NCBI RefSeq assembly: GCF_022376445.1 | Contig: NW_025954981.1 | Location: 408,111 to 472,110, forward strand | Origin: Fomitopsis serialis | Taxonomy: Eukaryota; Basidiomycota; Agaricomycetes; Polyporales; Fomitopsidaceae | DNA: 64,000 nucleotides | Direction: 5' to 3' | Shown here: positions 53,807-64,000 of the stretch, piece after piece | Layout: each line of letters starts with the position of its first letter | Numbering within the stretch: position 1 is the stretch's first letter | The notes under the pieces: model-generated | What the model saw: only the letters and a program-made list of their open reading frames with translations | Told to the model about the DNA's origin: nothing | Database searches by the model: none | Program-made: the position numbers and the translations under genes

Positions 53807-56647
53807 ATGACTCCCACACTACAACACATTCTGAAGCTCTCCGAAGAAGAGAGTCAGGCGCTTCAATTGCTCTTGACGAAGTACGAAGACTTTCACTCTG
53901 CTCTGCCTGCTGTGCGGGATAGACTTCAATTGATCAGCGATGCCTTGAAGGGCGATGGGGGGAGATACCCAACGGTGAGTGCAATTGACTCAGGTGCTGT
54001 ACGTAGTAGTCTGACAACATATTGCAGGCAATCCGAACTCAGATGGCCATGAAGAACCCAGTCTGCGTCGTTCAAAACGCTGCCAGAACTCCAAGAAGTC
54101 GACGCATCACCGGGTCTCTCAGACCGCAAAGCTTGACAAGCAACCCCCCAAACCTGGGAGAAGAGCAGACAGAGGAGTGCTACCTCCACCGCACTGCAAG
54201 AGCGGCTCCTCAGTTAAGAAATGGGTGAGGCGTCGAGACCCGTTCAACCAGTCAACACCAGCCATCGGAGCGTTCTTTGCCCGTCTCTCTGCATCCATCG
54301 ACTTAGCCTCAGACCGCAGCCGCTCTCAGCTATCATCCGTGCGGGCGCTGCTAGAACAAGGAGACGATGGAACCGGATTCCTGGACAACACTCTTGAATC
54401 GATTGTTCAAAGATGTACGCGAATTACAACCGCTGACCAATGTGTCAGTTTCCTCGTCATTGTGCATTACATGCAGTTGGTCTGCAAAACCTCTAAGTCA
54501 GTGAAACATATTTGGTCATTGCGTCTATTAATCTGAAGTTGCTTGGATAGCATAAGACGCGCAAGCAATCTGAGCGTATGCCAGGTGTATGAGAAGCACA
54601 TCAGCGGTCACCCTTCCTCGCCAAGCCAGCGAACATTCTGTCACTGGAACGAGATTGGAAGCAGATTCTCGGCGATCGCAACAGGGGGTAGGTTGCTCGT
54701 ATATGTCCTTAATGTTGCAGTAAACAAGCAATATGGCTTATGCGCCCTCTCTGGCAGGATCTATCTACGCTGTCCTGCTGGTTATTCTAGCCGATCTGCG
54801 TAAAGACGTCATACAATCCGTTGGTGACTTTGCTTGGACGGTCGCCAACGTTCTACGTGATCCCGACCCTAGTAAGTACTAACTCACTCCGGCGCAGCTC
54901 ACCTCACACTAGTCTGCAGATACTGCGGCAGGTAGTATAGTCATTCAGCGTATCATCCCGGCTATAGACCGCGTGCGAGCGCAGCTACCTCTGCAATTCG
55001 ACGCACTGTACTCTCCTCCCATGCTGGTAGAACTTGGCGTGGCATTGGACACGCTTGATTGCTCCAATCTTGAGCACTCCGATAAATTGTTCGGCTCCCT
55101 AATACTCAAGTGAGCGTCCACAGACCTTTTGAACTTTGTGCTCTGCTAATTATACGTGGTGTGCTAGTAACTTTACTTCCGTGGATAGAAACCTGGAAAT
55201 ATGGGCAGCTTGCCTGCTTCCCAATCCCGATCCGGCCAGCGATGCGGTTCCGCTCACCCGGGCCAGTCAAAATCTCTTCCGTCGAAATGGCGACGTTGAG
55301 GGCGCGATTGATCCCCCCTCTCCCTTGTCCGATGTGTACGAAGATGAGGACGAGATCCTCGCTGAACAGTCCGATGTTGAGATGACGAATCACAACATAC
55401 CAGGCATATGCGTTGTAATGAAGGACTTCGATCTCAGCCTCGATGTGCATCGTGCGTACCCGGTGCCCAATCTACCTGAAGAAGCCTTCACTTGGACGGA
55501 GACTCAGCGTTTGCTGGCTGCAGCAGCGCTGAAACCAGAAACGCCCGCGGCATTGCAGGCCCTGGTATGTTCCCTTCGTTTGATCATACAACAGTGTACG
55601 CTCCTTCTCACCTGTAGCAACTGGTCTGTAGCTGTCACCGGCTGCTCCAGAAGGCCCCAGTGGACGGAAAGTCAAGGAATATGTTGCCATCAAGCCTGAC
55701 CTGGCATCGTGAGTAGTTCCTCAACTATCAACTGCGTCTATCTCACCCTTTGAAAGGGGTCCCATTCGAATCGAGGATAGTAGAGGATCTCTCGTCGCAT
55801 GCGTGTTCAACAACATGCCGCAAGAGATCCGCGAGATGCTCACTGTAAACTTGCTCGCTTGTTTTGAAGACCAGGCGGAGAATCTCAAAGAAACGTGCTC
55901 CTCATCGGAGGGAAGAGGTTTCAGCTTCGCGGCACTTCATTTCGCCTGGTATAACCGGCACGGGACAAGGGTCAGTGAATCCGTTTAACGTTCTACTGTT
56001 GGTATGTACTTCGTGCTGAGAATGGGCTATCACAGGGACACGATGTTCCGGTCGACGCACACCCCATACTCATTGAGAAAGACGACAACACTCGAACGAA
56101 CTACGGTCAAATGCTTCCCTACCCGTCACAAGACACCGGTAAATACAAAGACATCTACAATAATCTGCAATCCGTCTTCCAAAAATTGTTTGAATGGATG
56201 GCAGAGCAGGTACGTCTCTCTATCTACCCACTGAACTGAGTGGCTGAAATATATACAGCTCAAGGACTCGCTTTGCTTGGAATATGACGACCTACGCATG
56301 GACGCGGAGGTATTACCGGGAATGCCAGTTCTCTGGTCCATCCCTTCCTGTCACTCGTCGTCAACCTGAATGTGGCCACTCTGGCTCACAGAGACAAGCA
56401 GGATAAATCACTCTGTGTGTCTTGGCGGTGGAGAGTTTGAGGAGGCGAGCTGTGTCTGTACGAGCCCGGCCTGGCCCTTCCTCTTCGAAATGGCGATTTC
56501 GTCGCATTTCCTTCATCGCGCGTTACTCATTTTAACCTCCACTTTACTGGGCGTCGCGCCTCCATCGTTCTGCACACGGACAAAGAGATAGACAGGTGGA
56601 CAAAGGAAGGCCGTAACGGCTGGGCCGGCAACGCACATTTTCGGTAG
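53807..56647 (+). pseudogene. Tet-like 2OG-Fe(II) oxygenase, second copy, frame-broken
   Basis: Diverged paralogue of the gene split at 10846-25012, with the same exon order. It starts MTPTLQHILKLSEEES at 53807. Shared blocks: SIVQRC…HYMQLVCK, SQRTFCHW, DFAWTVANVLRDP, LTRASQNLF, FNNMPQEIREML, FAWYNRHGTR and NVATLAHRDKQDKS with the His-x-Asp ligands. The frame is lost near 54144-54149 (six Cs). It is lost again two or three times within about 56405-56445, just after the HRD motif, where the GGEL strand should follow. The rest of the domain, with its distal His and Arg, continues in another phase to TAG 56645-56647. Probably a pseudogene. It is not disrupted by a transposon. Confidence 0.65.
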
Positions 56648-56965
56648 CCTTAGCGCCCTGTACGTACGTTATGTTCCTCGGATGTACCTTGACTACCTAC
56701 CCTGCAATAGAACCACGTCACCTTGAACTTTAACTATGTTGTGGAACGCTGCCCTCATGCTCTACCTCTACCCATAGCTCTTTGAATCGCTTGAGACCAT
56801 AACCTCTTCGTCGGTCCTTCGGAGGGTGCGGACCTCAGTTCCGCGCATCTCCGCATCTCCGTTTTAGAAGCTCAAGGTCTTCTGTTATCGGCGAAACTTT
56901 GAAGGTAGACTTTCAACCTCTATTTCATCGTCTGCTCACTCTTTTCACGCTCATCATCTCACAAC

Positions 56966-59696
56966 ATGGGTCCCCGCAACACCCGCTCATCCGCAGCCGC
57001 GAACAAGGTCAAGACCCCGGTGGCGAGCAAGGCAAGACCCCGGCGGCGAGAAGTCTGCTGGTGCCGGGGTGGCAACCAAGTCTTCGTCCAGCAAAGCAGA
57101 TTCCGGAGCTGATGCTGTACCGTGCTGAGCTATGCAGCTCGGCTCAAGGCTATGAAGGAGTCGCTGCGATCCCTATTGCCCAACCTGACAGCGCAAGAGC
57201 TGGACGCAATGGCTCGGTCGAACCTAGCCAAGGGATCAAAGGGGATCTCTGGGAGAAGGAGCATCAGGATGGTACGTCCCCTACATTACTTTCTCACAGT
57301 ACACAATGGACACAGACATGCAGATGTCAAGCCAAGAGCAAGGCGATGATGGAACAGGAGGGGACGATGACGATGCCATTGCTGAGGAAGAGTCGAAGGC
57401 TGGGGGTCTGACGAGGATGAGCTAGTGATACCGTCGAAGAGCAAAGGGAAGAATCCAAGTAAGTAAAATCAGTTCAAGTGGCGAGGGATGGTCTGAGGCT
57501 GCTCCAGGGTCACCGGGCAAGTCCACACCCATTACCACGCCGCGTAAGAGGAAAAAATGTCCTTCTTCTTCGACACGAGGACAGCGATGGCGAATCTGGG
57601 TCAGAGAAGCCGAGAAGAAGAAGACCAGGACTCAACGCAGGATCAGTCGGCGGAACAGGCAACAGCAGCGGGTGAGTTTGTCAGATAAGTTTCAGGATTG
57701 CGCATGCGCTGGTAAGAATCATTCATAAGAGCTATCAACAGGTAACAAACGTAAGATCGTGGAGGTCGATTAGTTCTCGCCGAAACGCAGGCTCCGAAGG
57801 ACGAGATGATCTGGCTGCGCACCTTGGTGAGAGAGCATACATCAGCACCGTAGCCTAACATTTTTCAGGCTCGAGGACTGCGAAGGCGAAGAAGAAAGCC
57901 GCTCCCATCGTTCTTGACAGCAAGATGAGGATGAGCTGGAGACCAGCGACAAGGAGGGGGTCCCAGAGGAAGGAGACACGCTCGTCGAAGGCTGAAGGTG
58001 AGTACACACATTCCGGAGAAGGTACTCCATATGGTCACAGGTTCAGAGACGTTTACAGGCAAACATGTGGCAAAGGGCAACTCCAGCAGGAGAGAGCCAT
58101 CTCCCATGGACGTGGATGACTCACAGGACGGGAAGGCTCTTCGTACAAGGGCTCGACGGGATGGCGAGGACGAGGATGAGAGCGCGGACCAGTTGTTGTC
58201 GAAAGACGAGGAAGCTCCGAACGAGGTAAGCCATCTCCGCCAGTTGAACTGTGGGCTGAAGCTTTCTCGGTCAGATGATTGTGAAGATGGAGGAAGAGTC
58301 CGAGTCGAAGGGCAGAAGAGGAGGCAACCACGGAAGAAGGCCGACTCGAAGAAGTCCGATGCGGGCAAGAATGAGCCTACCGCTGGCGCGTATGAGAAGC
58401 TCATGGAGGACGTCGACGTCCGCAGCTTCTGGGGAAAGCCCAACAAGAGCTTAGGGTGTACCTTGCTCTGGAGAACGCTTGGCCTCGTATGAAGAAAGGC
58501 GTCTCCGAGAAGCATGCGGCGACTGCCGACATCGTTGAGCGGCTCATAACGAGCAATGTCAGGTACCAGAGGGAGGACTTCCAGAAGAAGTTCGAGCCCA
58601 ATGGGCCTTCCAGAAGACAAAGAACAAGATCATCGCATACGTACGTGTTAGCTCCCCTCATCATTCAGTACTAACCATATTCACGTTTTCCAGGTGAACA
58701 AGGCTGCACCCCAGCTTCGGCAGGAGCTCAAGCAGAAGGCGAAGCGCGTGGTGGAGAAAGAGTTCTTGTCTATCAGGCTGCCCGAGGTTGGGGACGATGG
58801 TAAACCGGTGGATGCTGTCGAGCGCAACCAGAAGGTGAAGAAAGCCCGGGAGAATCGCATCAAGTTCTTGAAAGACAACAACACCTTTCACTACGGGCAG
58901 CTTGTGCTACCGGATCCCGAGGTTGACCCATCGGTAAGTCTTCGATCTTGAGCTCGCGGTGTGCTGCTAACTGACGCCACTCAGCTGTGGGAGGAGCCAG
59001 ACCTGGACATGCCGTTCCATGGTCTGTGCGTGGCCGAGGTCATCGCTAACCAATGGTTCCGCGGACAGAACCCGGACGTGTTTCGCCCGGCGTGCAAAGA
59101 ACGGTTTGACCTTGACGGTGCGTTGAAGATCATCCCAAGCAACATGATTGCCCTGGCGTGCAGTGCGGTGAGTAATTATGCCTACTGATGTGCCATTAAC
59201 AAGCTTGACGATCCGAATGTCAGATTCTCGTGGCCTTGGACGAGTGGATGAACGACAACAACACGGTGGAATTCCAGGAGAAGGTGTACGCCCCAGCGTA
59301 GGCCACATATTACAGTCATCTCACAGGATAGTTCTGACACTCAATAGGTACGATCGCCTGCTGTCTGGCGTGGAGATGATCCGTCGGTTGGCCAATCCGA
59401 ACAACAAGGACTATGACGAGGGCTGGGAAAACCTCTCGGAGTCCCTGAACGCCAGTCTGTCCAAGAACATCAGGTAGGCGGCTGACTTTATTTGATTACA
59501 TTTCTAACAATTGTTCAGGGTGTTCGCTGGGCTTCGGGTGGATTCGCAGAGTGGGCAAGGCGACGAGAAGTCCAATGCGGACCTAGACCCTCTCATCAAC
59601 GCTGGGAAGGTGAAGGCGAGGTGGCGGTCGAGGGGTGGTGCTCCCGACAACGCTCAGGCTGGGCCGTCCAATGCTGCGTCCAAGGATAAGGCCTAG
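56966..59696 (+). pseudogene. DUF6532-type protein, second copy, frame-broken
   Basis: Diverged paralogue of the gene at 7773-10490, 318 bp downstream of the second oxygenase. It starts MGPRNTRSSAAANK. Conserved blocks: SYAARLKAMKES, LALENAWPRMKKG, APQLRQELKQKAKRVVEKEF, FHYGQLVLPDPE, DMPFHGLCVAEVIANQW, SNMIALACSA and YDRLLSGVEMIRRLA, ending SNAASKDKA at 59696. Phase changes are needed around 57000-57120, at G5 57402-57406, at A6 57552-57557, and near 58450 and 58600. The final 1 kb (58690-59696) is clean. Either a decaying gene or several homopolymer indels; the first is favoured because its partner gene is also broken. Confidence 0.65.
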
Positions 59697-60444
59697 GTGC
59701 GTGGGTTATCTCATCAGTAGGTTGCAAGACTGAGCTATCCACAGGGCTCTGATGTTGGAGGGTTGCTTGTAAGATACTGTCTTTCCCCTCTCTCCTCATC
59801 TTTGCTGGCATCGTCTTTGCTGGCGTCATCCTCACGCGTATCATCTCCGCTGGCGTTATTGTTCCTGTTGTTGTACCGCTCTCCGCTGCCCTCCAATGAT
59901 ATCCAGCCCCCTCATGTTGTATCCATGTCCACCGCATTCACATACCCGTCGTGTAGGATTGCCGCTGTGTACCGTCGCCCATCACGCCCATGTACGAAAT
60001 CGATATATTTATGACAGCTAATTCATGAATGTGCGTTATCCGGGCGGGTAAATAAATTGAGGAATAACAACCCTGAGGGAACAGCGGCCCTGAAACCGTG
60101 TGCTTTGAATCAAATGAGAGAGAACAAGAAAGTCATTAAACATATTTTTGCTATTCTCTGAAGACATTTCAATCATACCAAACTCAAATGTTCCCCGTGG
60201 AGAGCGCTGCTATGGATGTATTCATAGTAAGGACCAAACAACAACAACCTGATTCAAGCAAACAAGGCAATCTTGCAACTGGTTTGATAAATTTCTGACA
60301 CCTTTAAACAGGGGTACTTGTATTGAGTCGTGTTTGAGCGGTTTGGTCGCTTCAAACCGGTTTGGCTATCTTCAAATCAATTCTAAGAGCTCCGGCCCTG
60401 CGGGCGGTTTTTCCTGATGCAGGTATCGAGGGATCTCTCAGGGC
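59697..60444. other. Intergenic, no gene recognised
   Basis: About 750 bp between the second DUF6532 copy and the LINE. AT-richer from 60050. No motif, and the 5' end of the LINE could not be placed. Nothing supported. Confidence 0.4.
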
Positions 60445-61619
60445 ATGCAGCGAGTAGATACACCTTTCCCGCACGAGTACACCGCCACGAACCAAGTCGC
60501 GCCTCCGCCCCGCATCGCACCCACACGCGCACCTGCGGCGGCACCTGCGAACGGCCACGCAGCTGCGCTCACTCCTTTCCTCCAGGTTGCCCAACCTCCT
60601 CCTCCTCCTGGCCCTGCCGCCGCGACGAACGCAATGACGCGCACGCCTCCGGGCGGCTGGCACGTCGTCCAAGGAGATGACCCCTTCTGGCGTCTCCGTG
60701 GCATGAGGCCTGAGCAGATCGAGGCTTGGCGCCGCGATGCGCGCCCGGCTGTCCTGGTACAAGTCTTCGAGCACGGTGCCGGCGACCCTGGAGCTTGGAC
60801 CCGCATCGTAGATATCCGCGACGCAATCCGAATTCGGATCCCTGACGCTACCCGAACATCGAGGTGATCGCCGCACTCCCCATGCCCGGGAACTTCCGCG
60901 CTAACGCCGAGCCGTTCTGGCATATCGTCTTCGGTCTCACCAACACGCAGATCGAGGAGTTGATCGCTGCCCGATGCGTCTCCACGACGAGGATTACAAT
61001 CGGCACCGAACGCTGGGGCAACGCTGCGCCACAACTCTTCGCCATCTTCCGCAACATCGAGCGTTTCATCATCGTCACGCCGGAGGGCATTGCGACCGTC
61101 ATCCGCGGCGGCTTCGAGACCTTCGACATGGCAACCAGCATCCAGCGCATCATCCAGAACGACATACTCGCCGGAGGACGCTGGCGCAACTTCAGCGTGC
61201 AGGAAGCTTACCTCCTGCTCCTCGAATCCATCTCCGTCCGTATCATGCTCCGTCAGCGCCTGGGAGGCGTCCTCGAACCTATCGCAGCGATCTATTGCGA
61301 ACCGCCCACGGATGATCCCGCCGACTGGCTGACTTTCCGCAACATCGCGCGCACCCACCCCTACGGCAACGCTCTCGCTGGCGCACCGGAGCTCTTCCTG
61401 GACCGACTCTGGTGCAACCTGTGCCATTCCGTCGACCACCCGACCGGTATGTGCCCGTACCCGGACGCCCAGGGCTGGAACGGTCCAAGGGACAACCATG
61501 CGCAGCGCGGTCGCGGAAACGGACGCGGCCGCGGCCGCGGCTGCGGAAACGGTGGTAACGGAGACGCTGGCCGCGGTGGCAGAGGCGGACGTGGTGGTAA
61601 CAATGGACACAACGTGTAG
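60445..61619 (+). pseudogene. LINE ORF1 (gag-like, CCHC knuckle), one frameshift
   Basis: RNA-binding ORF1 protein of the LINE. The N-terminal third is Pro/Ala-rich (PPPRIAPTRAPAAAP), followed by a helical core (QEAYLLLLESISVRIMLRQR). Near the C-terminus is a CX2CX4HX4C zinc knuckle, CNLCHSVDHPTGMC, then a Gly/Arg-rich RGRGNGRGRGRG tail. The frame breaks at the CCC run 60851-60853: the first part ends with a stop 14 nt later, and the second part is open from upstream of its first Met at 60864. Restoring phase requires a single base. Confidence 0.7.
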
Positions 61620-62096
61620 ATCGTAGTAGCTATACTGCTGAACTGTACCCCACGACTCGTAACATGAATGCATCACAATCTTGACGTCGCGATACTTCGA
61701 CCGAACACCCTGCGACCCTCTGAACTCTCTCTAAAAACTTTCTCTATTCTCTTCACTATCTCCTTCACCCCCTATTACTCCACTAGACTAACCCGCCCAG
61801 ACCAAGCGAGACGTCAGAGCGCCCAAATACACTGACCGTACGCGGGACAGGAAAGCCTCTGACATCGCGAAGTGTCTCCTCACTTTCCCCACAGATATGG
61901 GCACTAACTAAACTTGCCCAGCCGAGAGGCTTAAGCAAAAACGACGGCCCAGCTGTCGCTGCGATTGCATGTTTCCTGCGGCGTCCAGGAGCGACGCCTT
62001 GCGCCTCGCGGATCGTTGTAGCGAGTGCGCCGATACGCAACGGCTCCACACTACATAACACCAAATAACACGGACGTTCAAACGGCAACCGGTTCA
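61620..62096. other. LINE inter-ORF region
   Basis: About 475 bp between ORF1 and ORF2 with no recognised gene. A minus-strand frame (61783-62142) has no motif. The spacer is longer than I would expect between LINE ORFs, so it may hide a degraded ORF2 start. Confidence 0.4.
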
Positions 62097-64000
62097 ATGC
62101 CTCCCAACACCAGATGGGCTGGCACTCCCTCGCTGGTGCCAACCCACAGGATGGTGTCGCGGAGTTCGGAAGCGAGGCCGGCCAAGCGACTCATACGAGC
62201 GTGCAGGCCTGCTCAACACAGGTCGGTGCCGACCGCACCGACACGGGCCACCATACCCGAAGCGGAGAAGCCGCACAGACTCATCCAGAAATGGAACCAC
62301 CGCCGAGTACAGGAAACGAGGCACCGAAAGGGAAGAAATACCCGAGCCACGCTGGCGGTAGGATCCCAGAACATCTGCGGAAGGGGCACCCTAGCCAGCG
62401 GTGCAGCCGCGAACAAATGGAACACAGTGAATCAGATCATGCGCCTCGAAAAACTGGGCATCCTAGCTGTCCAAGAGACGCATCTGTCAAATGAGTGGGT
62501 AGACAACCTCCACGACATGTATGGTAGACGTCTCAGAATATATAACTCCGCTGATCCGGAAACAACCAATGCGAAAGGAGTAGCCTTCGTACTCAACAGA
62601 GAAATAGTGGACACAGCGCAAGTCGAGACAACCGAAGTGATCCAGGACGTGCGCTACATATGAAGATAAGATGGCATGCGGATAGATTCCTTACACTGCT
62701 CAACGTATACGCGCCGAATGCGACAAATGAAAACGCGAGCTTCTGGCCCACCCTCTCGTCTAAGATACGGTCCCTCCGCCTTAAGAAACCGGATATAATG
62801 CTAGGCGACTTCAACATGGTCGAAGAGAACATCGACCGTGTACCAGTCCACAGCGACCCACCAACCACTGTAGAAGCACTACAAACACTCATAGATAACT
62901 ATAACCTCAGAGACGGATGGCGAATGACCGAGCCCACAAGTAAAGCGTACACATTCCCCCAACGGGGACACACATCACGGTCCAGGCTCGACAGGATCTA
63001 CGTAACTGACGAACTACTGAACGCCTCCTCAACGTGGTCAATCAAGACGACTGGCATCCCCACAGACCACAAACTGGTCACAGCGTCCATAAGCGCCCTC
63101 ACAGCACCGACGATTGGGAAAGGCCGGTGGATAATGCCCCTGAACCTGCTACATGACCCCACCTTCCTTGAGGAAGTAAGCACACTGGCGAACGCCTCCA
63201 AAAGGAGGCCGAGACGCACGCTGAACGCCGAATGCGTAGGGCAGACTGTAACCCCCAACTATCCCTAAAATCCTTCAAAGACTCTGTCAAACATATAGCC
63301 CAAGAACGCATGAAGAAACGGGCCCCCAAGTTGGACGCCGCGATCAGGAAACTGAATGAGCAAATCACGCTCACCCAGAACCTCCCCACCTTCGAACACA
63401 GCATCCACCTACAACAGGAAACAGGGATACTACAAGACCGTTTGCACGAACTGGTACGGAAGCGACACGCCGGGATCAAAGCCTCCACCACCGCGAACTA
63501 CGCGCTGCATGGCGAGACTATCAGCAAATACTGGTCCAGTATCAATAAAGAGCGGAAGCCCAGAGACCTCCTCTTCGCGCTACAGAACCCCCTCAACGCG
63601 ACCGAACCCATGGCCACCCGCTCAGACAAAATGGCCAAATTGGCGCGAGACTACCACGAGGCCCTACAGGAGGTAGGAACTACCCCAGTGAATAACCCGG
63701 AACGCCAAAGCGCGGCACGCAAAGTCCTGCAGGCGGTATCAGCGAGAATGCTCGACGAACATAAAGGAGCACTCACCGACCTCACCACGGCCAGAGAAGT
63801 CAGCGAAGCCCTCCGTAGCTCTCAAACGGGCAAAGCCGCCGGCCTGGACGGACTCCCTTACGAGTTCTGGACAGCAATGAAGACTACGCCAAAAGAAATA
63901 GCAAGGACGACTCACCCCCTGCTTTTGACTGTATTCAATTCCTAGCCCTGGCTTTTGGTGACATAGACACATACGGCGTATGCCCTGGCCTGCACTTCAC
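62097..64000 (+). pseudogene. LINE ORF2: endonuclease and RT start, frame-broken, partial
   Basis: Polyprotein for target-primed reverse transcription. The first segment (to about 62660) has the endonuclease start SQNICGRGT and ILAVQETHLSN with the metal-binding Glu. The second (62660-63268) has LLNVYAPN, IMLGDFNMVE and SRLDRIYVTD, and ends the domain with TDHKLV. The third (63232-63945) has the RT lead-in and GKAAGLDGLPYEFW, the first RT motif, then shifts phase; TYGVCPGLHFT continues to the window edge. The start at 62097 (MPPNTRWAG) is one of two in-frame Mets (the other is 62025) and is uncertain. Confidence 0.7.

Larger units (their letters stand above)
60445..64000 (+). mobile_element. 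Tad1-like LINE, decayed, runs off the window
   Basis: Non-LTR retrotransposon in + orientation with ORF1 (60445-61619), a gap of about 475 bp, and ORF2 (from about 62097 past the edge). ORF2 order is AP-type endonuclease then reverse transcriptase. At least four phase changes are visible: at 60851-60853, near 62660, near 63235 and near 63935. So this copy cannot move on its own. The true 5' boundary is unknown. Confidence 0.75.

Noticed and set aside
60438..61676. 412-codon minus-strand frame opposite LINE ORF1
   Set aside because: Shadow of the plus-strand ORF1, whose zinc knuckle and RGG tail are clear.
30475..63945. The LINE fragment at 30.5-31.1 kb and the LINE at 60.4-64 kb as two parts of one insertion
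   Set aside because: They lie on opposite strands about 30 kb apart and cover different parts of ORF2, so common origin cannot be shown.
1..64000. CRISPR array, operons, ribosome binding sites or prophage features
   Set aside because: Dense spliceosomal introns and fungal families show a eukaryotic nuclear sequence; no spaced identical repeats of CRISPR form were seen.

Overview
The window looks like nuclear DNA of a mushroom-forming basidiomycete (Agaricomycetes). Genes carry many GT/AG introns of about 48-70 bp. Families typical of that group are present: DUF6532 proteins, Tet-like 2OG-Fe(II) oxygenases, Plavaka (CACTA-superfamily) transposases and Tad1-like LINEs. No prokaryotic features, CRISPR array, rRNA or convincing tRNA was seen. 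Exon limits below were read by eye from splice signals, reading-frame continuity and comparison between paralogues inside the window; family names rest on recognised motifs, not on searches.

Layout. 1-6.1 kb is ordinary gene space: the 3' part of an aldehyde dehydrogenase and a complete short-chain dehydrogenase, separated by a miniature LTR element (TRIM) with two identical 185-bp LTRs and a GAGCA target duplication. From about 7.8 kb onward the window is accessory and repeat-rich. 7.8-25.0 kb holds, on the minus strand, a Tet-like oxygenase gene followed by a DUF6532 gene. The oxygenase is split in its last exon by an 11-kb LTR element (10938-21994) with about 980-bp LTRs, a 4-bp GCGC duplication, and giant repetitive reading frames but no recognisable pol. 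25.2-32 kb is a mosaic: a truncated unknown gene, two duplicated low-complexity reading frames, a small protein with a SUMO-interaction-like motif, the 3' end of a LINE, and a short fragment resembling mitochondrial RNA polymerase.

32.0-35.5 kb and 46.6-49.7 kb each carry a Plavaka transposase with an N-terminal zinc finger. Between them lie an unrecognised 627-residue gene and a head-to-tail array of five paralogues (39.5-46.4 kb) of an unrecognised family sharing a three-exon layout. 50.6-53.7 kb has two more intact, unrecognised genes. 53.8-59.7 kb is a second, diverged and frame-broken copy of the oxygenase + DUF6532 pair in the opposite orientation. 60.4 kb to the window end is a decayed Tad1-like LINE (ORF1 with a CCHC knuckle, ORF2 with endonuclease and the start of the reverse transcriptase).

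The most notable units are the repeated oxygenase/DUF6532 pair, the five-copy array between two transposases, and the pol-less LTR element with its repetitive giant ORF. Frame breaks concentrate in duplicated and mobile DNA while the apparently single-copy genes read through cleanly, which suggests decay more than assembly error, although several breaks sit in homopolymer runs.
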